Below, piece after piece: positions 1-9,110 of a DNA stretch of 34,421 nt. Made by a program: the position numbers and the translations under genes. The stretch is from Zygnema cylindricum (taxonomy: Eukaryota > Streptophyta > Zygnematophyceae > Zygnematales > Zygnemataceae), in NCBI GenBank assembly GCA_037447655.1, contig JBBHKE010003019.1, positions 1 through 34,421 on the forward strand, read 5' to 3'. Under the pieces are notes generated by a model. The model worked only from the letters and a program-made list of their open reading frames with translations. It was not told the DNA's origin and did no database searches. Within the stretch, counting starts at the first letter, position 1; every line of letters begins with the position of its first letter.

Positions 1-1239
1 GACCAAATCTTGTCTACGTCGATTCAATCTATACACAAAACCGACTAAGTCTAGAATCTCTTTCTCACACACGAGATATAGAGAGGACTAAAGGTTTCCA
101 AAACAAACACGTGGTTGCAGGTCATAATCCCATTACTTGTTCCCATTTTTCAATATTTAACGTTGTCTAGGCTGTAGACGTGCTATTGTATATCATTCAT
201 GGGGCTCCTTTCCGCTAAGCGTGACTCTTTGGGAAAGAAAATAGTGTGGGAAGTGCCTTTTCATGGCGCTCTTGGTTTATTTCAACGGAAGAACAGGGAC
301 TGGTTTGCTCTGGTCACGGAGGTGGCCATTTGCCCCTTTCCTAGAATTTGTTAGACTGTAATTTGGGGGCTTAGGAATTGTGTGGCTAAGATTTGCTTGA
401 GAACTGAGAGCAGGACCGGGTTTTTCCAATAAGCTTTAACTCTATGTGCCTTGGATCCTATTTGCGCTACATCGAAAACTAATGGTGTCCCTAAAATCAG
501 GGTAATCTGATTCCAACTTCTCGCCACATGTTTTCTTTTATCATATGTTTGGTGAACATTTTCTACGACATACCCCGCCGGCGTGTCCTAGTGTTTCTAT
601 ATATCTGAGATTAACCGAATAATGTGGAAGAAGGTTTTAATCCGGCTATCTTGGTGTCTTTTTCCTTGTCCTGTTAGGGAGTATTCATGACAAAAGCCAT
701 CTAGCTACTTCCACATCCATCTTTCCCACGCTTTTTAACTGTGAGGTCATAATGTGGTCTACATTTTGGGGGAGCTTTCGATGAGCGTTGGAAAAAGAGG
801 ATACTAGTAGTTGCTAAGGATATAATTGGTGAATCAGGTGCAGATGGTGCTCGGTGACAGCTCGTGCTTTAGGTGCTATTTCTACGGCCGCATAGTCTTC
901 CACATGGTATCTTGCTATTAACACTACTTCCAAATCGGAAATGATTCCACAAAAGAAAGATAAGATCCGGAGTCCGAACTTGGGAATCATCAATGGCACC
1001 ACTTATTGGTTGAATATTTTATGGCTCGTTGGGATATCCGAATGTTTCGACCAAAGGTACGTCGTGCCTTCTAGTAAAATCGTTGGAAAAGTTTGGTTCA
1101 CCTCCCGCCAAAGTGTGGCCATTTCAAATAATCTATTATGGTATTCCACCTTTCACCGCTTCGTTATGGAATATTGCTAAATTGATTTGGTGATATCAGC
1201 TGAATTGGCAAACAACTCTGATAGGGTGGAGGTGGCATA
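1..1239. other. Unrecognised flank of element A
   Basis: No coding region, RNA gene or repeat that I recognise. Both strands hold only short open frames, the longest about 80 codons at 941-1180 on plus, with no motif I can name. None of the LTR signatures found elsewhere in the window (TATA block, GTAC-rich block, antisense tRNA-like module) occurs here. The stretch ends in GCATA, the left target-site copy of element A, so it was contiguous with 12083-12118 before A inserted. Confidence 0.6.
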
Positions 1240-2217
1240 TGTTAAAATAACTAGATTTATAAGGTGTTTTCTAGGTTAAAATTGATCAGTAAAATTGAAA
1301 AAGAAAAGGCGGAGCCTACTTCAATCTCCTCTCTCTAAGCACCATACTTATTCTGATCAACAAAAGATAAAGAGGGTGGTTGAGTCATGGCTGCCTTAGC
1401 TCCACAGACAAGACTAAAGAGTGACATAAGTCACTCTCAAAAATAGGTTGAGTCCGGCAGGACTCAAACCCCCGATCGGTAGAGCGAGGCGTGTCCGTCA
1501 GCTCTAACTCGTCTGTCGTAGAAGTCTATTATAGTAGATGAGGTGTGATATTTATTTAAACATTGTTTGGCGGATCTAGTCTATTTAACGCAATTTTGCA
1601 TAGAATGCATAGAGATTCCTTAAAATTACAGTATGACACGTCACACACAAAACAAATGAATCAAACATTTGTTTCGACGGCTAATATTGTAAGTCGCTTT
1701 GGATCGGCAGTATCATCGGCAAGATCTATGATGACCACTTTGGTTTGCGCGCGTGTTAGCGACTTAAATGCGTGGATGAATAAACAGCAGCGTAAATCCG
1801 GGAGCAAAAGAACAAATCATATAGAGACAGACGTCTACCCAATGGCCTTGCTACACACAAGACGTATAGAAAGTACAATGTCCGTATTACCTTTTTGTAC
1901 TTTACACTCGTGTGATTAGTTTGTACATTAGTAGATAAGGGTTGTGAGAGGGGTTAAGGACTTCAGGAAAATCTGGTAGGTAGTCACCTCTCTCTTCGAG
2001 AGTTTTATATGAACAGGATCTTCTTTGCCATAGCTTATCGGGTGGTTGGTTGTTTCATTGATGCCACGGACTGAGAGGAGTCCAGGCACCCCTGAGGTGT
2101 AGTCCGATTTTCAATTTCTCCTTTAAGGCAGCAGTGGTTGTAGATGAAAGTGGGTTAGTTAAAAACTACCTTGAGGCTTCTTGAATTCTGTAGTCCAATA
2201 GAGGACACATAATTTCA
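1240..2217 (+). repeat. 5' LTR of element A
   Basis: Begins TGTTAAAATAACTAG and ends in TTTCA directly before the primer site. It matches 11070-12077 throughout, with many substitutions and small indels. A TATA-like run (TATAT, 2006-2010) follows a CTCTCTCTTCGAGAG block that recurs in the other LTRs. It carries the antisense tRNA-like module at 1448-1512. The 118-codon plus-strand open frame at 1563-1919 lies wholly inside the LTR, and I do not consider it a gene. Confidence 0.92.
1448..1512 (-). other. Antisense tRNA-like module in LTR A
   Basis: Read on the minus strand this stretch has a D-arm-like GTTAGAGC followed about 50 nt later by a B-box-like GGTTTGAGTCC. The same arrangement recurs at the same place in the 3' LTR (11280-11345) and in the LTRs of B, C, D and E. 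The anticodon arm is about five bases too long for a functional tRNA and the stems pair imperfectly, so this is a tRNA-derived segment, not a tRNA gene. Confidence 0.5.
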
Positions 2218-2232
2218 GGTTATGGGCCCACC
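2218..2232 (+). promoter_or_regulatory. Primer binding site of A (initiator tRNA-Met anticodon arm)
   Basis: GGTTATGGGCCCACC begins on the base after the LTR terminal CA. It is the perfect 15-nt complement of GGUGGGCCCAUAACC, the anticodon stem-loop of plant initiator tRNA-Met as I know it. Priming from an internal cleaved tRNA half is established for Drosophila copia, yeast Ty5 and Volvox Osser (genus Hemivirus). The ATG at 2222-2224 is also the gag start. Confidence 0.85.
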
Positions 2233-2910
2233 CTCTAGGGTGCCCATCTTTAATGGATCCGGGTTCATCTATTGGGAAGCCATGATGATAGGGGTTTTGT
2301 GCAAAAAACAATACTGGGGTATTGTCAATGGAAAAATGAAACGTCCACCTCAAGGAACTCTACCAGGGTTTGGTGGAATAGGTTTTCTTCAAGAGTATGT
2401 GCAGCAGTAGAGGAGGCAGATGATGGGGACTTCAATGTTTACAACAAGGGACAAGAGAAAGAGACAACTCTTACTCCTATTGCTCCTATTACCACGACAA
2501 CCCGAGCGGCAGCGGTGAAGACCGCGGAGAACGATACCTAAACGTGGGATGACATCGACATGGCTACCATAAACTTCATTCTAAGACACCTCACTTAGGC
2601 TAAGGCGACCCCCCACCTTTTCATTTACAAGGCCGAGGAGTTGTGGGTGAGTTTAGTGAGATATATAGAGCTGGTACTATTCAGGAGCTACAGTTGGCGG
2701 AGCAAAAGATAGGGAATTATACTTACAAAAAGGGAAAGATGTTAAACTACTGTAATGATCTCTCTAGTTTGTATATAGAGATGGAGAGTGCCCGATGGAT
2801 ACGTAAAATGAAGATGAAAGTTAACACTCTCATCATGAAGTTCTCGGATAAATATGAAAACATTGTGTACCGAGTACAAAAAATGAGTGAGAGTTCATGG
2901 AAGTGGTAAA
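2222..2910 (+). pseudogene. gag: Element A gag, N-terminal part, broken
   Basis: The frame starts inside the primer site and reads MGPPSRVPIFNGSGFIYWEA, typical of copia gag (a short strand, then FNG..Y..W). It stays open for 62 codons to 2410, then continues in other frames: 2272-2541 holds the Thr/Pro-rich linker, and 2643-2909 the helical domain with the family signature LIMKFSDKYENIVYRVQ. Gag would coat the RNA in the virus-like particle. Element B interrupts it at 2910/2911, and gag resumes at 7406. At least two frameshifts and several stops make it non-functional. Confidence 0.88.
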
Positions 2911-3118
2911 TGTTGATATTTATGTATTTTCTACGTCTGTTTTAGGATAGAAAAGTAGCAGATATAAAAGTAGCAATGGCAGTCTGCCTCTATCCTCCTT
3001 CTCCAAGCCCCCACACTTGTTCTAGTCACTAAAGGCTGGAGAGGGAGCTAAAGCCATGGCTGCCTAAGCTCTCTAGAGAGACAGTAGTAGATAATAGATA
3101 TGTTTAGTAAAAAGGTAT

Positions 3119-3187
3119 TTGGCGGACCCATGAATTGATCCAGGTACCTACCGGCCGTGAAACATCTCGCAATCGTTAGCTTTGTCC
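3119..3187 (-). other. Antisense tRNA-like module in LTR B
   Basis: On minus it reads CAAAGCTAACG, then CGGCCGGTAGGTAC, then the B-box-like GGATCAATTC (fits GWTCRANNC; plus-strand 3132-3141). It is repeated in the 3' LTR at 6285-6352. It aligns clearly with the modules in D (17091-17162) and E (34283-34356), sharing GG(T/C)AGGTAC upstream of the B box. Confidence 0.55.
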
Positions 3188-3446
3188 ATTTAGTCAATGA
3201 CTAGTGCTTGAACACATAGGGTTTGAAAGATAGTGATATAGTTACAGGTAGGGTTTTCCATTCAACTAGATTACAGTATAAGGGGCATAGAAACAGTTGT
3301 ACTTTAAGTACAAGACAAAATAAAAAGTATGGACATTTATTTCGACGGTCCGTTTTAAATGACGATGTAAATCGGACGGCCGTGGTTAGCGCCGACATCG
3401 CGGAAAGGACAATTTGCCAATTTGCAGACGCCACCATTCTAGATGA

Positions 3447-3788
3447 CACGTGGCAACATCATACATGCTTACAAAATTTCCGGAAAGGCAGAAAACAAAT
3501 CCGGAAGTGACAAATGTCGCACTATCGCGATTTCGTACATTGTACGTACAGATAGTACTCCGGCACCTGTACTTTTTTGTACGGTACCGTTTATCAGACG
3601 TGGCATGACCTGGAGCCACGTGGAGAGATAATATTTGATAGCACGAATTCCGGAAATTAAAAACAATGAGTCCGGATAAAACATGTGCTGGTTTTTTGGC
3701 CATGTCGTACGATGGCCATACAAAAGTTACATCGGTACCTGCACCTTTATGTACTTTACAATCTTGTCATTGGTTCGTACTTTAGTAC
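3447..3788 (+). promoter_or_regulatory. Duplicated GTAC/G-box block in LTR B
   Basis: Seven GTAC tetramers lie in 53 bp (3535-3587), then five in 82 bp (3707-3788). Each cluster follows a CACGTG box (3447-3452 and 3617-3622) and a pair of TCCGGA-type motifs. The unit is about 165-170 bp and looks like an old internal duplication. Single diverged versions occur in the A, C, D and F LTRs. GTAC is the known core of SBP-type plant factors and CACGTG/ACGTGGC the G-box/ABRE core. A role as the LTR enhancer is inference. Confidence 0.5.
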
Positions 3789-3864
3789 TAGGGGGCCAAG
3801 AGAGGGGTTTTAGGACTTAGAATTTTTTTCTGGTAGGTAGCTGCCTCTTCCAGAGAGCACCTTG

Positions 3865-3870
3865 TATAAA
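3865..3870 (+). promoter_or_regulatory. TATA box of LTR B (5' copy)
   Basis: TATAAA in the context CTTGTATAAATGG, just after a CCTCTTCCAGAGAG block. The corresponding block precedes TATA-like runs in LTRs A and C, which supports it as the RNA polymerase II core promoter. Confidence 0.6.
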
Positions 3871-4239
3871 TGGTTATCTTTGGCCAACCATAAGAATCAA
3901 TTCAGTTGACCATTTTTAGTGATTCTTTTTGCTACGGACTCAAGGGAGTCCATGCTACACACGGGCGTAGTCGGCTAGAGTCTTTGTTTAAGTGGGTGGC
4001 TGCATTTCTAAGGGAAAGTCAAAGTGGGTGAATGTGTCCAAATCTCATATTCTTACTTTGCATTCTGTGGTGGAAATGAGCACAGAGAAAGTCTTATTTC
4101 ACAAGGGTGAAGCTCTAATGGGGTTCTGATTGTGAAGGGGTCAATCATTTCGGTTTATATCAAGTTTGAGTCGGCACTTTCTAGATTAGCTTCTTTTCAT
4201 CTGCGAATTCTGTGTGGCAATAGAGCCCATATAATTTCA

Positions 4240-4254
4240 GGTTATGCGCCCACC
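4240..4254 (+). promoter_or_regulatory. Primer binding site of B
   Basis: GGTTATGCGCCCACC, one mismatch from the tRNA-Met anticodon-arm site seen in A and D. The ATG at 4244-4246 starts the broken gag. Confidence 0.75.
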
Positions 4255-5375
4255 ATCTAGGGTGCGTATGTTTGATGGAACAGACTTCACTTATTAGGAG
4301 TTTACAATGGAGGGATTGCTATTCGAGAAGCACTTATTGGAAATTGGTTCGGGACAAGTGAGGTGTTCGCCATCGGGCTTTCGAGGAGCTCACTATGGAG
4401 AATCATCTGGGGGCTGCCTAGAAAACCAACCGGAGTTCAAATGCAACGGAAGGTGAATGGAAAATCATTACCGTGGAAAAGGAAATAGGGGAGAAGGATA
4501 AAGGGACACCTTTGGTGAGGGGAGCTAGGCTCTCGGCTATAGTTCCACTTCTGGGGGTTATAATTGAACCAAAAACTGAAGAAAATGATAGGAAAACTTG
4601 GGAATATAAAAACACTATAGCAAAACATCTCATACTTAGATATGTGTCTAAGTCTATAGCTATCACTCTTTTAAGTCAAATAAAGTATTCGGAAATCTGG
4701 GAAACACTAATTCAGATTTATAAGAGTGAGACTATATAGAGGCAGCAGTTAGTAAAACATGAATAGAGGCCTATGTTTATAAAGGCGGTAGCAAGATAGA
4801 GTCTTGCAATGATATTGTTGCATTATATGTTGAGCTTGCTAGTGCGGGATATATTAAATCTGAGGAGAGAAAGATTAATACACTAATCATGAAGCTCCCA
4901 ATGAGTACGTAGACATCATTTACCGTATGCAGGGAATGGATGTCTCCTCATGGACTTAGAGCATTACCATGGGGATAATTCTCGTGAGGGAAAGCACTTT
5001 GGAGCTTCGTAGGGGAAGTGAGAGAGTGACTGGATTTATAGTTGGCGGTGACGAGCGGAAGCCTGATGAGAGGACGAATGACAAAGGTAAACCTTATCGG
5101 AACTTTGGTGGAAAAAGAGGGAGAAGAAAAGAAAGGGAGCTGTGAAAAAAGGGGTTTGCTTCGCTTGAAGGAAACCAGGTCACTATATGGAGGAGTGTCC
5201 TTAATTGGAAGAACTTAGAAGTTGGTATAGGAATGAGGAGGAAGAAGGGGAAGAGGAGAAAGAGGATGAAGAAATCTCGGAGCTTCTTCACATCGGTAGA
5301 ATGGAGAAGAGAGAAAAGTACACATAAATTTCACGAAGGCAACAGTGTGCTTTTGGAGGTATAAAGCAAGTAAAG
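4244..5375 (+). pseudogene. gag: Element B gag, broken
   Basis: Starts MRPPSRVRMFDGTDF, then an in-frame TAG, matching the A and D gag N-termini. The central helical domain is open at 4473-4739 (TWEYKNTIAKHLILRYV). The CCHC zinc knuckle is at 5157-5198: C-F-A, a TGA where the second Cys codon should be, then RKPGHYMEEC. An acidic tail follows, ending near a sequence like the RRQQCAF that precedes the protease in A. Homology then stops, just upstream of where the protease would begin. Several stops and frameshifts show it cannot make Gag, so both particle and enzymes would have to come from related elements. Confidence 0.82.
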
Positions 5376-6062
5376 AGAGAGGAGGTACTTGAGGATGTCG
5401 AGGAGTGTAAAGTGTATGACTTAGAAATGAGAAAGTCAGATCTAAGATCCATAAGTGAAAACGAAAATATAAAATTAATGAGGATAATTTTATAGGTATT
5501 TTGGAATTAGAAAACTAGTCGGAAAGGGAGACTTCAACGGATTCCGAAGAAAGGGGAGAAGTGAAACTAGAAGGGGTTTAAAAGGATAAGGGAGAACAGG
5601 AATATTTTATGAAAGGTTTAGGGGAGGAGAAATATTTATTGAGAATAAATATAGATAATGAGAGTGGAAAGAAATCCATGGGAGAGAGTGAGGAAAGTTT
5701 ATTATTTGGGGGTAATGGGTTCGACATCACTAAAGGAAGTGATGGTATTTATGGAGGTGTGCCTGTAAAAGAATTAGCATCTAGGTGATGGGGCTGGCTA
5801 TTTGGATCGCAAGAGGGAAATCGGTTCGTGTGTGGATGGAAAAGTGACGAGGTGGATAAAATCATTGCTCAGATTTATAAAAAGTGGGATGTCAAACAAA
5901 ATGTGTTATGTTATTATTATTTCAGTTCATCTAATGCACTCTGTTAAATACAAGAGAATTTTCTTATGTTTAATAAAAAGAAAAGGAAGAAGTAAAAGGA
6001 AAAGAAAAAGGGAGGGGATGTTTGTTCATTTGTTTGTGGGAGTTGAAAGGAAAATAGACTAG
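5376..6062 (+). other. Non-homologous filler replacing pol in element B
   Basis: About 690 bp, rich in G and A on the plus strand (runs of GAAAGG, GGAGAAG). No open frame resembles protease, integrase, RT or RNase H. The 86-codon frame at 5802-6062 is Lys/Arg-rich and unrecognised. The last bases, GACTAG followed by AAAATA, match the pol stop and polypurine tract of D, so the very 3' end of an ancestral pol region was retained. Confidence 0.6.
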
Positions 6063-6075
6063 AAAATAAGGGGAG
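6063..6075 (+). other. Polypurine tract of element B
   Basis: AAAATAAGGGGAG immediately before the 3' LTR. The equivalents are AAAATAGGGGGAG in D and AAAATAAGGGGAA in A. It primes plus-strand DNA synthesis in LTR elements. Confidence 0.85.
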
Positions 6076-7405
6076 TGATGATATTTATGTGTTTTCTAGG
6101 TTTGTTTTAGGATAGAAAAGTAGCAGGATATAAAAATAGCAGAGGCAGTCTGCCTCTAACCTCCTTCTCCAAGCCCACAAACTTGTTGTTGTCACTAAAG
6201 GCTGGAGATGGAGCTAAAACCATGGCTGCCTAAGCTCTCCAGAGAGACAGTAGTAGATAATAGATATGTTTAGTAAAAAGGTATTTGGCGGACCCATGAA
6301 TTGATCCAAGTACCTACCGGCCGTGAAACATCTCGCAATCGTTAGCTTTGTCCATTTAGTATATGACTAGTGCTAGAACACATAGGGTTTAAGAGATAGT
6401 GATATAGTTACAAGTAGGGTTTTCCATTCAACTAGATTACGGTATAAAGGGCATAGAAAGAGTTGTACTTTTAGTACAAGACGAAATAAATAGTATGGAC
6501 ATTTATTTCGACGGTCCGTTTTAAATGACGATGTAAATCAAACGGCCGTGGTTAGCACCGACATCGCGGAAAGGACAATTTGGCAGTTTGCAGACGCCAC
6601 CATTCTGGATGACACGTGGCAACATCATACATGCTTACAAAATTTCCGGAAAGGCAGAAAACAAATCCGGAAGTGACAAATGTCGCACTATCGCGATTTC
6701 GTACATTGTACGTACAGATAGTACTCCGGCACCTGTACTTTTTTGTACGGTACCGTTTATCAGACGTGGCATGACCTGGAGCCACGTGGAGAGATAATAT
6801 TTGATAGCACGAATTCCGGAAATTAAAAACAATGAGTCCGGATAAAACATGTGCTGGTTTTTTGGCCATGTCGTACGATGGCCATACAAAAGTTACATCG
6901 GTACCTGCACCTTTATGTACTTTACAATCTTGTCATTGGTTCGTACTTTAGTACTAGGGGGCCAAGAGAGGGGTTTTAGGACTTAGAATTTTTTTCTGGT
7001 AGGTAGCTGCCTCTTCCAGAGAGCACCTTGTATAAATGGTTATCTTTGGCCAACCATAAGAATCAATTCAGTTGACCATTTTTAGTGATTCTTTTTGCTA
7101 CGGACTCAAGGGAGTCCATGCTACACACGGGCGTAGTCGGCTAGAGTCTTTGTTTAAGTGGGTGGCTGCATTTCTAAGGGAAAGTCAAAGTGGGTGAATG
7201 TGTCCAAATCTCATATTCTTACTTTGCATTCTGTGGTGGAAATGAGCACAGAGAAAGTCTTATTTCACAAGGGTGAAGCTGTAATGGGGTTCTGATTGTG
7301 AAGGGGTCAATCATTTCGGTTTATATCAAGTTTGAGTCGGCACTATCTAGATTAGCTTCTTTTCATCTGCGAATTCTGTGTGACATTAAAGCCCATAGAA
7401 TTTTA
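6076..7405 (+). repeat. 3' LTR of element B
   Basis: Starts TGATGATATTTATG and ends in ATTTTA, where the 5' copy has ATTTCA. TATAAA is at 7031-7036 and the tRNA-like module at 6285-6352. It is nearly identical to the 5' LTR. Element A's gag resumes at 7406. Confidence 0.92.
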
Positions 7406-7840
7406 GAACACAGTGAACCGGATGATACTTTTGTAGGAAAACACAATTGAGATTAGGAGAGGGGGAAAGAGCATCCAAGCTCTAGCTTCAGGAGCAAACC
7501 GCTTGGGGAAGGATCCGAAAACACTGTTCAAAAGAGAGAGAGAATTGTTTGGACGACCAAGGCACCCATTAGGTCTTTGTCATTTTTGCAAAAAGGAGGG
7601 ACACTTCTTAGCGGATTGTGTCAAGCTGTCCGAGATGAGGCTCCAAGAGGACCATGGAGAGGGTTCTTTTGGAGGGAAGAAAAAGGCATTTGTGGTCACA
7701 AAAGTGAAAGGAGAGATCGAGGACGAGTCCTTTGAGGAGGAGGATCGCGAGCTTCTTGTTGATGAGAGTCTAGAGGAGAAGGTGATCCCTCACAAACAAA
7801 AGTGTGCTCTCGGAGTAATTCGGGAAGCCCCACAAGAAGG
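7406..7840 (+). pseudogene. gag: Element A gag, C-terminal part with zinc knuckle
   Basis: Resumes the gag interrupted at 2910: the bases after B read as the continuation of the V..MIL..ENTIEI helix seen in D. The frame from 7503 holds an intact CCHC knuckle, CHFCKKEGHFLADC (7578-7619), which binds RNA in the family, then an acidic linker (EDESFEEEDRELLVDESLEE). This frame runs on into the protease motif. Confidence 0.88.
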
Positions 7841-9110
7841 ATGGATAATCGACTCAAGTGCATCGACGATATGTGCGTTGATAAGCATCTCTTTCCTAAG
7901 ATAAGAAAGATCCCTACTCTTGAGATATAATATCAGGATATGAGAGTGGTTACTACAGATCTAGTGGGATTAGAAGATCTGAAAGTCTTAGTCGAGGGTA
8001 AGACATCTATACTCACCTTATCAGATGTACTTTACATTCCTCAGCTGAGTAAAAATCTTGTCTATAGGTCTGTGTTAGACGATAAAGAGTTTAATACTTT
8101 CACTAGAAAGGGAGTCTTTATAGCTATGGATGGGGATGAAGTCTACTTTATGGTAGATAAGGGTAGCCAAGGAATGTTTAGCTTTAACCTAAGGAATGAA
8201 AAGAAGAATGTTTACTATGTTGGTGTTCCAACGTTGATGAGTTGGCATAACGGGTTGGGGCATGTGCATTTTGATAGGTTGAGGGAAATGAAAAAGCTTG
8301 GTGTAGTAAAAGGAATTCAGTTTGGGGATAATGAAATGGTGGATGATTTTAGTGGCTATGCTCAAGGTTAGGCTCACAGACTTCCTTTTCCCAAAGCAGC
8401 CACATATAGACGTGAGAAAGTACTAGATTTCGTCCACATAGATAACCGAGGACCTGCAAAAGTACCTTTAATTAGAGGGAAGATGTTTATGTTGACAATA
8501 ACGGATGACTGGTCTAGATACTCTAGAGTCTACTTCCTAAAAAAAAATGTGTGAAACACCAAATTACTTCAAAGAATATAAAACCTGGAGTGAGAAATTG
8601 CATGGATCCCCCATTCATAGAATAAAGAGTGATAATGAGGGAGAATATTCCTCTATCTAGTTTGAGGAATACTTGAGAGATGAGGGAGTTCAGCTCCAAA
8701 AACTTGTACCATATAGTACGAAATAAAATGTGGTAGCTGAGAGGTTAAACCGGACACTAGGAGATTGTTTATCTAGTATGTTGGCCGACAAGAAAATAGG
8801 AAAGAGATTTTGGGCAAAAGCCATGAACTGTACAAACTACATTAAGAATAGATTCCTTACCTAAGCCATAAAAGGAATGACACCTTATGAGAGATGTGTT
8901 GGAAGGAACCTAGACATCTCTCACCTTAAAGTATTTGGTAGCCAAGTTTTACAGTCTTGACATGGATAGGAAAAACTAGCGACTAGATGCTAAGGGAAAA
9001 CCTGGATGCTTTGTAGGATATGATGGGATGTAAAGGGATATAGAGTCTATGACTTAGCAAAGAAAACTATTATTGTGGCCAATCACCTAGTTGTCATGGA
9101 TGAAGGGAAG
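7841..9110 (+). pseudogene. pol: Element A protease and integrase, broken
   Basis: The protease site reads WIIDSSAS, where the family has D-S/T-G-A: the catalytic Asp is kept but the Gly is Ser, and a frameshift follows at once. The rest of the protease fold and the GAG-pre-integrase region continue at 7940-8371. The His pair of the HHCC finger is in WHNGLGHVHFDRL. CSGCAQGK is decayed to YAQG plus a stop. The integrase core shows VHIDNRGP (first Asp) and a SDNEGEY-like second Asp near 8630, with several frameshifts between. VAERLNRTL near 8730 carries the catalytic Glu. The C-terminal part (ISHLKVFG, YRVYDL, VVMDEGKS) reaches about 9110. Confidence 0.85.

Larger units (their letters stand above)
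2911..4239 (+). repeat. 5' LTR of element B
   Basis: Starts TGTTGATATTTATG and ends TTTCA before the primer site. It is nearly identical to 6076-7405. It contains the antisense tRNA-like module (3119-3187), two diverged copies of a GTAC-rich block (3535-3587 and 3707-3788), G-boxes at 3447 and 3617, and TATAAA at 3865. The open frames of 105 and 84 codons on minus (3386-3723) occur again in the other LTR only because the LTR is duplicated. Confidence 0.93.
2911..7405 (+). mobile_element. Element B: gag-only, non-autonomous copia-type LTR element
   Basis: Two long LTRs (2911-4239 and 6076-7405, about 1.33 kb each) enclose only 1.8 kb. The inside has a primer site, a broken gag, about 700 bp of purine-rich unrelated sequence and a polypurine tract. 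No protease, integrase, RT or RNase H is present. It sits inside element A's gag, whose homology resumes exactly at 7406. The flanking 5-mers GTAAA (2906-2910) and GAACA (7406-7410) agree at only three of five positions, so the target duplication is decayed. Over 3441-4200 versus 6607-7366 I count about five differences between the LTRs, so insertion was recent relative to A and D. It resembles the TR-GAG class, which must borrow pol proteins. Confidence 0.88.

Noticed and set aside
1-1239. Missing pol of the minus-strand gag-protease remnant, which would lie to its left
   Set aside because: I read the minus strand and found no RT, RNase H or integrase motif.
3386-3723. Two minus-strand open frames (105 and 84 codons) that recur almost unchanged at 6552-6889
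   Set aside because: Both pairs lie wholly inside the duplicated LTR of element B. Repetition reflects the LTR copy, not selection, and the products have no recognisable motif.
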